From the NCBI RefSeq assembly GCF_000350225.1, contig NW_005178559.1, positions 232,236 to 296,235 on the forward strand: DNA of 64,000 nt, written 5' to 3'. This DNA comes from Chondrus crispus (taxonomy: Eukaryota; Rhodophyta; Florideophyceae; Gigartinales; Gigartinaceae). The stretch's first letter is position 1; each line of letters starts with the position of its first letter. Under the pieces are notes generated by a model. The model saw only the letters and a program-made list of their open reading frames with translations, was not told the DNA's origin and made no database searches. This document shows positions 46,489 to 54,625 of the stretch, in pieces. A program made the position numbers and the translations under genes.

Positions 46489-48076
46489 ATGTCTGCGCAG
46501 CCGAACCAGTTACACTTTGTCCGTAGCCACCGCTTCTCCTTCATGTCGCCTTCCGGCGCGCGCTACCGGCACCGCCCCTCAGCACCGCTGCCGGTGCCGT
46601 CGGAGGCGCGCGTGGACCTAGCGACGGAGATCAACCGCGCGACGGAGCTGCCGTCCGCGCGCGCCTCCGTTTCGCGTCTGCGCGCGCTGGACGCGCTCGC
46701 GCGCGGCGAGGAGTGCTCGTTCGCGGCGCTCGCGCACGGGATCATCCCGGACGTTGCGCAACGCTTCGTCGACAGGTACGGGGAGCGCGTCTACGGCGGG
46801 AGGTTTGTTGGGGAGGACGGGAAGAGGTTTGTGACTTCATGTCAGGACCCGTCGATCAGAGTGTATGAGACGAACGGTTGCGAGAAGAGGGCCGCGTGGA
46901 AACTGACCCACGAGATCAAGGGCCTGGGCGTGCACTGGACCATCACGGACTTTGACATCAGCCCGGACGGTCGGTGGCTGGCGTACGTGAGCTTGAACCG
47001 GCTCGTGCATGTCGTCGACTTGGAGAACGTGCGCGAGGCGCAGACAGTGTTTGATTTGAGCGTTGGGGCAGGGTTCTCTGTTAACATTTGGAGCATCAAG
47101 TGGAGCCATGACGGGAGTGAGATTGTGGCGGGGACGGGCGGGAACGGGAGGAGCTGCTATGGAAATGTTATTATTTTTGATGTGCAACTCGGGAAGATTG
47201 TGCAGGTGCTGTCGGCGCACACGGACGACGTGAATTCGGTGTGTTTTATGCGGACAGGCGAGCGCAACCTCATTCTGTCGGCGTCGGACGACGCTCTAGG
47301 TAAGGCCCAATTGCCAACTTTGCGTTTGCGTTTACCCGAAGCGCGTAAGGTGGACCCGACGATGCTAACCTGTCGGAATGCGCGTGCGTATGACAGTGAA
47401 ACTCTGGGACCGTCGCGACACGTCAACGCGCGACCAAAGCTCGCATCACCGCGCGGCGGGGGTGTTTGTGGGGCACCAGTGCGGGCTAACGTTCGTCTCG
47501 ACCAAGGACGACGGGCGTTTCCTTCTCAGCAACGGGAAGGACCAGTACATCAAGCTGTGGGACGCGCGCAAGTGCACGTCAAGCTCCGAGCTGGGGCAGG
47601 TGTCGTGGCCGCCGCGCGACCTGTCGTTCGACTACCGGCGGCAGTGCCCGCGGCTGGAAACGGGGCGGCGCGGCTTCCACGACGACGCGGTGATGTCGTA
47701 CGCGGGCGCGCACGAGACGCTGCAGACGCTGATCCGGGCGTACTTTAGCCCCGCGCGCACGACGGGGCAGAAGTATGTGTATTGCGGTAGCAGCGATGGA
47801 CGGTGCGTGGTGTATGAGGCCGTGAGTGGGAGGTGCGTCAGGTCGCTCAGAGGGCACGCGCAGGTGGTCAGGGACGTGTCGTGGCATCCGAACGCGTGCT
47901 TGCTCACGACGACTTCGTGGGATGGCCAGGTGGTTTTGTGGGGCGCTGGCGGAAAGGGCATGGAGGGGTGGGGCGCTGGCGGAAAGGGCATGGAGGGGTG
48001 GGGCGCGGAAGGGCGAGTGGAGGAGGCGGAGGAGGAGGAGAAGGAAGAAGAAGGAGAAGTGGTTGTGGTATTTTAG
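46489..48076 (+). CDS. DCAF11/LEC14B-like WD40 repeat protein (CUL4-DDB1 substrate receptor type)
   Basis: Two exons, 46489-47299 and 47397-48076, give 496 residues. Splicing joins SASDDAL to VKLWDRR, restoring a WD repeat. Family blocks include ERVYGGRFVGEDGKRFVTSCQ, HWTITDFDISPDGRWLAYVS, IKWSHDGSEIVAGT, HTDDVNSVCF, LTFVSTKDDGRFLLSNGKDQ with YIKLWDARK, TLIRAYFSPARTTGQKYVYC and VRDVSWHPN. In animals DCAF11 (WDR23) brings substrates such as NRF2 to the CUL4-DDB1 ubiquitin ligase; LEC14B is the plant relative. The N-terminal 60 residues are Arg/Ala-rich and variable. The C-terminus past the last repeat is odd: two perfect 10-residue repeats followed by an acidic Glu tract. DNA-level tandem duplication explains the repeats. 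Confidence 0.92.
47300..47396 (+). other. Intron (97 nt) in the WD40 gene
   Basis: GTAAGG donor, GCTAAC branch-site match at 47364-47369, TGACAG acceptor. Removing it restores the conserved SDDALVKLWDRR segment in frame, while the unspliced frames diverge. It is the best-supported intron in the window and gives the local consensus. Confidence 0.93.
47941..48006 (+). repeat. 30-bp tandem repeat at the 3' end of the WD40 gene
   Basis: Two identical 30-bp units at 47941-47970 and 47971-48000, with a 6-bp start of a third. Each encodes a Gly-rich decapeptide (GAGGKGMEGW), so length variation would stay in frame. Confidence 0.9.
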
Positions 48077-48119
48077 ACGTAGGGGGGGGGGAGAGGTGTA
48101 CAGTGTGGAGTTGTACCAT

Positions 48120-48800
48120 AGTGTCTACAGTAGTGTCTATCCGACCTGGGCTTGTTCTCAGGAGAGCTCTTTTTTTGCATAAATGTATAAATTAAATTGA
48201 ACATTTAAACATCTATCTTGAACATTATTTCCTTAACGCACTTGTTTTCGGCAATAACATCTTGCAGAACACTGGGATAGAAGCTTGGAAGTTCAAAGCA
48301 TATTCATAATCTTTCGGCGTGTTCAAGTTGAACACGCCGAAAGATTAAGAATGTAATGCAGATTGAGTACCTAGAGTTCTCTCTTCAAACTGAGGTTTTC
48401 GGTTTCCAACTTATTTTACATGCGGTTTCAAGGTGGTTTTAAATAAGCTTCTTTTCCAGACATACCTAAGAACGACCAGGAAGAACAAGCAATTCTCAAA
48501 AAGTTTTTTCTGGTCCCATGGAAAAAGTCCAGTACGGTGGCGGGTATCGTTTTCTTTCTTGTCGAGAAAGTGCAAGTCAAGAAAAAAAATAGGTCGAAAA
48601 CTGTCCTCATATGAGAATAATGGTCCGATAGACACAAAACGGTAAGTGACCTCACATGAGGTCACTTTTCAACTTGTTTTTTTGTCGACTTGTGCTTGCT
48701 CGACAAGAAGGAAAAGATACTCTCGCCACCCCAGTTGACTTCCGCGTTGCGGAAGGGTGGAGTTTGGTGAGATCCCGCTCGTCTTTTCCAGGGCTTACAG
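48120..48800. repeat. Copy A of a palindrome-rich repeat family (partial inverted duplication)
   Basis: 48165-48290 matches 53858-53965 in direct orientation (ATAAATTAAAT..., CGGCAATAACATCTTGCA, ACA(C/T)TGGGAT). 48648-48790 matches the reverse complement of 54125-54266. Segments 48556-48603 and 48666-48710 are inverse to each other around a centre holding GACCTCACATGAGGTC (48648-48663). I read this as a foldback-like non-autonomous element related to 53770-54312. Confidence 0.65.
48307..48347. repeat. Perfect 41-nt hairpin
   Basis: 20-nt arms around a single central G at 48327. The left arm reads TAATCTTTCGGCGTGTTCAA and the right arm is its exact reverse complement. It lies inside the repeat-family copy. 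Confidence 0.95.
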
Positions 48801-49028
48801 TATACTGTATGAGGCAAATTGGCCGTCGTCTGGACAATAGCGGGGTCGGTTTTTTTTTGTACGGTGTGGTAAACGGATTGCAACCGTGTGTTGTTCGACT
48901 TGGTGAAGATCAACAAGGACATGGATGACCTAACGATACTATGGACCATGGCACGTGGCAGGTTGAAAAAGTTATGACGTTCTGGCGAGTGCTGTGGCGC
49001 ATTGCAGGTGCCACGTGTACCGGCATGC

Positions 49029-49061
49029 CAGAATGCGGAGCACAGAATGCTCCGCATTCTG
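49029..49061. repeat. Perfect inverted repeat, 14-bp arms
   Basis: CAGAATGCGGAGCA (49029-49042) and its inverse (49048-49061) with a 5-nt loop, CAGAA. It lies immediately before the 95-bp tandem duplication. Confidence 0.9.
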
Positions 49062-49075
49062 TGCTGTTGGATGCG

Positions 49076-49262
49076 CAAGGGTCGGTCCAATCACTAGCGA
49101 CGAATATCTCATCCCTGGCAGCCATTGGCCATCCTCGCTCCCCCAGCCAACCGGCCTCTTACACCCGGTACAAGGATCCGTCCAATCACTAGCGACGAAT
49201 ATCTCATCCCCGGCAGCCATTGGCCATCCTCGCTCCCCCAACCAACGGCCCCTTACACCCGG
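49076..49262. repeat. 95-bp tandem duplication upstream of the dehydrogenase gene
   Basis: Units at 49076-49170 and 49171-49262 share TCCAATCACTAGCGACGAAT and CCATTGGCCATCCTCGCTCC. CCAAT/ATTGG cores occur in both. The second unit ends about 230 bp upstream of the start codon at 49493, so the repeat may lie in the promoter. Confidence 0.85.
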
Positions 49263-49404
49263 ACAGGGCAACCGCATCGTTAACATAGTCATATCGATAG
49301 CACCGCCACATCGTCCGCGTATGTCGGCCCTGCCCAGCTGTCTCGCATTGGCACGTTGCTGGCTCTTGAAAGACAACGCGGCCAGGGCGTGAGATCTCCG
49401 TTAA

Positions 49405-49492
49405 CCCTTCGCCCATCTGCCCGCGCACGCCATCCCCCTTCCCCACCCCCGCCTCGCCCCTCGCCCCTCGCCCCCGATCTCCGTCACTCACC
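49405..49492 (+). promoter_or_regulatory. C-rich leader of the dehydrogenase gene
   Basis: Strongly C-rich, with repeated CGCCCC units, and ends at ACCATGG, a good start context. Confidence 0.5.
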
Positions 49493-50785
49493 ATGGTCTC
49501 CCTCGCCCTCGACGACGCCCTGCGCTCGCGCGTCAAGTCGCTCGCCACGCGCCTATCCGGCGACGACGCGGCCGTGGTGGCCGAGCTGCTGGCCAAGCTG
49601 GACGGCACGGAGCCGCCGTCGGCGGCCGTCAAGGCCGCGCCGCCCGCGGCGGCCACGCCCGTCAAGTACGCCACCATCGACCTGCCGTACCTGCGCGCCT
49701 TCATGCAGGACGCGCTGGTGGCCGCCGGCGTGCCGCCGCCCGAGGCCGCCGTCGCCGCCGAGGTGCTCGAGTGGGCGGACTTGCATGGCGTGTCCACGCA
49801 TGGCATCGGCCGCCTCAAGCCCATCTATATCGATCGCATTCTCGCCGGCATTTTGAAGCCTACCGCCCCGTTCGAGGTCATCGTTGAGACGGAGACTACC
49901 GCCGTGGTTGACGGGCACGGAGGCCTGGGGCTGTACATCGGGCCCAAATGTATGGATATGTGCATTGAGAAGGCGAAGAAGCATGGCTTGGCCATGGTCG
50001 TCACGAGGAATAGCACGCATTATGGCGCGGCAGGGTACTACGTGGATAAGGCACAGGAGCACGGGTGCATCGGGATTACGGGCACCAATGCTAGGCCCTC
50101 CATCGCCCCGACGTTTGGCGTGCAGCCGATGCTGGGCACCAATCCTATCACGTTTGGCATGCCCAGTGATGACCCGTTTCCGTTTATCTTGGATTGTGCT
50201 ACTAGCGTCAACCAGAGAGGCAAGATTGAAAAGTACGCGAGGGAGGGCAAGCCCACGCCGCCGGGCCAGGTCGTCGATCGTGACGGCAACGTCCGGACGG
50301 ACACGGAAGGTATTCTGAAGGACTTGCAGACGGGTTACTGCTCGCTCGCCCCGCTGGGGGGTGTCGGCACCGACATGGGAGGGTACAAGGGGTACGGATA
50401 CGCGACGGTAGTGGAGCTTTTGTCATCGGCGTTGTGCAGCGGGACCACGAGCCCGGATTTGAGCGGCGTGGACAAGGCTACGGGGAACAAGAAGGCGATG
50501 CCGCTGGGCCACTTCTTCATCGCGATCGACGTGGAGCGATTCCTGCCCGTGGGCGAGTTCAAGAACAACACGGGCAAGTTTTTGCGCCAGCTGCGCGAGT
50601 CGGAGAAGGATCCCAAGGGCCCCGGCAGGATCTACACGGCGGGAGAGCTGGAGCATGAGGGTACGATCGCCGTCGAGAAGAACGGCGGCACGCTGGTGCC
50701 CGAGGCTCTGCAGAGGGACATGCTTGCCATTCGCGACAAGTACGCGAGTATTAAGGACAAGTACGCCAAGTTTAGTTTTGAGTAA
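49493..50785 (+). CDS. Malate/L-lactate dehydrogenase family (Ldh_2) NAD(P)-dependent oxidoreductase
   Basis: 430 residues, one exon. The family domain starts at about residue 60 (ATIDLPYLRAFMQDALVAAGVP). It then shows DLHGVSTHGIGRL (about 97-109), DGHGGLGLYIGPK, the catalytic-His segment RNSTHYGAAGYY (His176), GTNPITFGMP, FILDCATSV with RGKIE, and GGYKGYGYA (about 297-304). This family (PF02615) is unrelated in fold to classical LDH/MDH and reduces or oxidises 2-oxo/2-hydroxy acids such as malate, lactate, sulfolactate or ureidoglycolate. The exact substrate cannot be told from sequence by eye. The first 58 residues are an Ala/Leu-rich helical extension that bacterial members lack, with no obvious signal peptide. 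A cytosolic location is therefore the simplest reading, though a weak organelle signal is possible. Confidence 0.93.
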   Translation: MVSLALDDALRSRVKSLATRLSGDDAAVVAELLAKLDGTEPPSAAVKAAPPAAATPVKYATIDLPYLRAFMQDALVAAGVPPPEAAVAAEVLEWADLHGVSTHGIGRLKPIYIDRILAGILKPTAPFEVIVETETTAVVDGHGGLGLYIGPKCMDMCIEKAKKHGLAMVVTRNSTHYGAAGYYVDKAQEHGCIGITGTNARPSIAPTFGVQPMLGTNPITFGMPSDDPFPFILDCATSVNQRGKIEKYAREGKPTPPGQVVDRDGNVRTDTEGILKDLQTGYCSLAPLGGVGTDMGGYKGYGYATVVELLSSALCSGTTSPDLSGVDKATGNKKAMPLGHFFIAIDVERFLPVGEFKNNTGKFLRQLRESEKDPKGPGRIYTAGELEHEGTIAVEKNGGTLVPEALQRDMLAIRDKYASIKDKYAKFSFE

Positions 50786-51591
50786 GCAGGAAGGAGAGGG
50801 TATTTAGCTGATATCGGGGTCTCGAAGCACTGCCCGATCGCGGCCGGCTGCACTTGGACCGTTGGGGAAGGGCGGTCCCAAATTCCATAAACTACTTACA
50901 CTCTCGTCCAGTCGTCCCTATTTTCCACTTGAATTCTAGTCGAACACGGCGCACGGCGGAGCTTCCCGTCTGTGCCCCATAAATAACGGCGCCGCAATCT
51001 TACGAGGTGTTATGAGGTTGGACGATAAACGTTTTTGAAGGAAAGGTTGGTTGTTGGTTTTCTTCTTGGTTACCCTCATCTTACTGTGCTAGCAAACCAT
51101 CTGCCCCTAAGTACAGTAGATGTTCTAACCCCTGGCTTCCCTCGTTCTCTGTGAGCCCGAGGGTGTCGTACAGAGCAAGATGCGCTTGATCAATTCAACT
51201 AAATTGCACATTTTCTTATTCCAGCCAGGCATTTCTATTTGCAGTCTTCAATTGGGAACAATGTCATGCCTTCGTGTGTATAAATGTACGTCTATTGAGA
51301 CATAGAGAGTCACCGTAGCAGGTTACACTATTCTGCGAGCCGCGTGTACGCGTGCGGTTTCAGGGACAACGGATGTATCACTACGTTTTATAACGCGCAA
51401 GCCGAGAATCAGAACCATGCCTTACCTCTATATTGCTGGTTTCCTCTCCCTGCGTCCGGTCCGCCTTCCGCTCACCCTCCCGACACTCCGATCGCCAAAT
51501 CCGCCGACCCCGTCCGACCGAACCGCGCTGCGCCGCGACCGCCCATCCCACCTTGCATCTGCACCTTCCCCTTCCGCACCGCTTTCTCCCC
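50786..51591. other. Intergenic
   Basis: No recognisable gene. The last 150 bp are C-rich on the plus strand and probably form the leader of the next gene. Confidence 0.45.
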
Positions 51592-52656
51592 ATGGCGCGC
51601 CTGCGCACGTGGCGCGGCGCCCTCCCGCTCCTCCTTCACCTCCTGCTCGCGCTGGCCCTCTTCCGCTGCGCGCTCGCCTTGGACGACGACCCCGACGACG
51701 ACTCGGGCTCCATCGCTCTCTCCAAAGCCGACATCGAGGAGCTGGGTTTCAAGGACGACCCTCTGCGCCGCCAGGCCCGCGCAAAGCCCGGCCGCGACAC
51801 CCTCTCGGACACCCTCAAGAGCCAGAGCCTCACGGACAAGGAGCCGGCCGAGCTCAAGCACACGCAGCGCGAGACCGTGCGCGACGTCCCGGACACCGCC
51901 GACTTTCACGGTAGCGACGACAAACGCCCCGTCGATGCCGCGTCCCCGCCGGGCATGGTGACCCCGCCGCGCGCAGAGAGGGACGTACCCAGGCCGGACC
52001 AACCCAACGAACACGACGCCGCGAGGAGGAGGGCCGAGGCCGCTGAGGGGAAGGTCGCGGCTGCGCAGAAGGAGGCGCGGGAGAGCAAGAGGGAGGCAGA
52101 GGAGCGGAAGAAGGAGGCCAGTGCGCGCGCCCATTTCTACCCTCCAGGCGCCCGCTCCCGCGCCCCCCGCTGTAAGTGTACAAATATCCGCCAACCGCGG
52201 CGCAACACATGTCCCGCACTGCAACCCCCGCCACGCTTCCAACGCCCCTCCCTCCCTAAACTGCCTTGCATTTCAGACTTGAATGAGTCACCCCATCACC
52301 GCGCCCCGAGCGCCATGTTCAGTTCCGCCTCGCCCGCCGCGGCCTTCGAGCGGCTGCAGGAGCAGTACCCCCCGCAGTATCTTGACGTTCGTACGCCTCC
52401 CGAGTTTCAGGCCGGCCATCCGCCTGGCGCCGTCAATGTCCCCGTCACACTCGACTTTACAAAACCCGTCGATACGTTTGTGCAAAATGTCGCCGACCTG
52501 TTCCCGAAGGACGCAGATTTGCTCGTCGGGTGCAAGACCGGGGCGAGGAGTATGATGGCCATCGGCTTGCTGGAGAAGGCCGGGTTTGAAAAACTAACCA
52601 ATGTCGAGGGCGGGTACAATGCATGGAACGCCGCCAGTCTTCCACTGGGGAACTGA
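51592..52656 (+). CDS. Signal-peptide, coiled-coil protein fused to a C-terminal rhodanese domain (or two genes)
   Basis: One frame runs from ATG at 51592 to TGA at 52654-52656. Residues 1-30 (ARLRTWRGALPLLLHLLLAL, then ALFRCALA) look like a secretion signal or transit peptide. Residues 30-150 are acidic and unrecognised. Residues about 150-180 form a Lys/Glu/Ala coiled coil. The last 113 residues (ATG at 52315) are a complete single-domain rhodanese: YLDVRTPPEF, GHPPGAVNVPV, the active-site loop VGCKTGARS with its catalytic Cys, and NVEGGYNAW. Rhodaneses transfer sulfane sulfur. A GTAAGT..TTTCAG interval (52172-52276, 105 nt) is a likely in-frame intron between the parts. The C/T-rich stretch before 52315 resembles other gene leaders here, so the rhodanese may instead be its own gene. 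Confidence 0.75.
   Translation: MARLRTWRGALPLLLHLLLALALFRCALALDDDPDDDSGSIALSKADIEELGFKDDPLRRQARAKPGRDTLSDTLKSQSLTDKEPAELKHTQRETVRDVPDTADFHGSDDKRPVDAASPPGMVTPPRAERDVPRPDQPNEHDAARRRAEAAEGKVAAAQKEARESKREAEERKKEASARAHFYPPGARSRAPRCKCTNIRQPRRNTCPALQPPPRFQRPSLPKLPCISDLNESPHHRAPSAMFSSASPAAAFERLQEQYPPQYLDVRTPPEFQAGHPPGAVNVPVTLDFTKPVDTFVQNVADLFPKDADLLVGCKTGARSMMAIGLLEKAGFEKLTNVEGGYNAWNAASLPLGN
52172..52276 (+). other. Probable 105-nt intron between the coiled-coil and rhodanese parts
   Basis: GTAAGTG donor, CTAAAC branch-like site and a TTGCATTTCAG acceptor preceded by pyrimidines. It is a multiple of three without stops, so both spliced and unspliced messages stay in frame. Confidence 0.6.
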
Positions 52657-53769
52657 GTACGTCCAGTATGTCCATGATCGAATACCTGCGTGGGTGTAGA
52701 TCGCCAGACTTCACACCCATACATACCGTTGTCATTCAATTTTTTTTTGTACAAGAAAGGGTTTTATTGCTTTCATTCGATTGCTCCTACGTAGCTCTCC
52801 CTCTCCCTCTCCCCCTCACCCACTACTCCTCCTTACCCGCCGAGTGATCACCACTGATCGCCGCCTTCATCAGTCCACTCCACGAACCCGACTAAAGCTG
52901 CACGCCGGTGGAGCATGTATGACGGAAAGGGTCAGTATAGCGTCACAATCTGACATGTTTACAGTGAAAGTGACAAGGTCGGAGGGTTCATTTTCGAAGA
53001 TAACCCACCATTAATATTAAAATATTTCTTGTAGGGTCCAGCGTGACATGGCGCTGGAAAATTGATGCTGGACGAGAACTATCTTGGACGATCCGGATTC
53101 CAGCCGAAATTTACAGTACATTAAGCTGGAAAAGCAGCTCTCCAATGAAAACCGTGATATTTGAGTACTTTACTAAAACATTACAGAACATTGTCGTGAA
53201 CGAAATGGATCAGCAATCACGTTGGAAATGGACCTTGCTGTACTGTTGCGGTAATCCAACCGCGAGGCACCGAGCGAGTCGTAAAGTCGGGAATCCACCC
53301 ACTTCCTTTACTCTTTGCTCGTTCGCTGCCTCCCCTCTCTATCTCTGAGGGTAGGCGATTAAGTACTACTCCCCGGGAGGCCTCAGCTGTCTCTGATCTT
53401 TCCTCCCCTGCCCCCTTTCGTTTCGACCCAGCAGCTCCCGACCACCCGGCGCTGTCCCCCCCCCCCCCCCCCCAACTCCTACCGTCCATTGCCGTCCTCC
53501 TTGCCGTTGGCGCTACGCGCGACACCAGCTGCACCCCTTTTTCCCTTCGGAAGACTGGATTACCCGCCCTTTCGGTTCCCTACATGCGCGCACGTGCACT
53601 CCTGTTCCGGTTCGCGATCCGTTTGTCCACGTTTACACGTGGGGTTCAGTTCTTCCTCAACAGTACTGTACCAATATTCCGACCTAGCTCGAGCTGCAGG
53701 ACTTCGCGTAACGTCGGTAAACTTTACCGATGAGAGCGCACTATCACGAATCGACAGAACTTGATTAGT
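52657..53769. other. No recognisable gene; 18-C homopolymer
   Basis: Short frames only. The run at 53456-53473 is 18 consecutive C, preceded by C/T-rich sequence. TACAGTA heptamers lie near 53112 and 53660. Confidence 0.5.
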
Positions 53770-54312
53770 TTGGGAGCTTTTGGGATCGTGTACCACTAGG
53801 GTCTAGACGACAAGCAATTTGACCTCATATGAGGTCAGTCATGGCCTCATATGAGGCCAGCTTTTTTTTGCAAAAATATATAAATTAAATCGAAATTTTA
53901 AAACATTCAGTTTGGACACCATTTCTTTAACGTATACGCGCTCGGCAATAACATCTTGCAAAACATTGGGATGGCGGTTGTCTATGCACAGAGAGACTAA
54001 GAATCTAATGAAGTATCAATGACGAGGTGACTTTTTAAACAGGCGTTTTGGTTTCGAAGATATCAACATAAAACGTTTTGAGATTGGTTAAAAAAGGCTC
54101 CTTTTTGGGCATTTTAAAAATGGCTGGAGAAGACGTGCAGATCTCACCAAACTCCACCCTTCCACAACGCAGAAGTCAACTGCCGTGTCGAGAGTATCTT
54201 TTTTCCATCTTGTTGAGCTAGCACAAGTCGAGAAAAATAAGTTGAAAAGTGACCTCATATGAGGTCATTTGTCACCTAGACACTAGGGTACACGATCCCA
54301 AAAGCTCCCAAG
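53770..54312. mobile_element. Non-autonomous palindrome-rich element (copy B)
   Basis: 543 bp with inverted ends: TTGGGAGCTTTTGGGATCGT at the left, mirrored at the right, followed by a conserved GTACC and a TCTAG block. The 16-bp palindrome GACCTCATATGAGGTC is at 53821-53836 and 54251-54266, and a variant, GGCCTCATATGAGGCC, is at 53843-53858. The interior matches copy A at 48120-48800. No coding capacity. I could not identify a certain target duplication. Confidence 0.75.
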
Positions 54313-54625
54313 GGTACATTTGGCGGATATTTTGGCAATATTATTGCTATCTTGCTATTTTCCAGGTGCCGTTGTTCTTGAATAAAAGTTTTAAAAAAGT
54401 CTTTGATGATAATCAATCTGACAAATCTGAATACAGCATCAACTCAAGTTGTATGAGACGATACGGTACATGCCACAACGCACTTATTGAGCGAACACAA
54501 TTCCTTGTCACTAACTGCTAACTGAAGAGCAGAAAAGCAAGTTTTACTTTTGTAAGAGAGCTGCATATCAGCTTAACTGTCGAAGCAGGTTGACGTTCAA
54601 GACGCAGCCTCGCTCGCATATTGCG

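Noticed and set aside
48411-48665. Overlapping frames of 70-84 codons
   Set aside because: Inside the palindrome-rich repeat copy; no domain and no conservation with copy B at protein level.
49553-50062. 169-codon minus-strand frame over the dehydrogenase
   Set aside because: Antisense shadow of the conserved plus-strand gene.
53456-53473. 18-C run as a possible functional G-quadruplex-type signal
   Set aside because: A simple homopolymer whose length is unreliable in assemblies; nothing around it supports a role.
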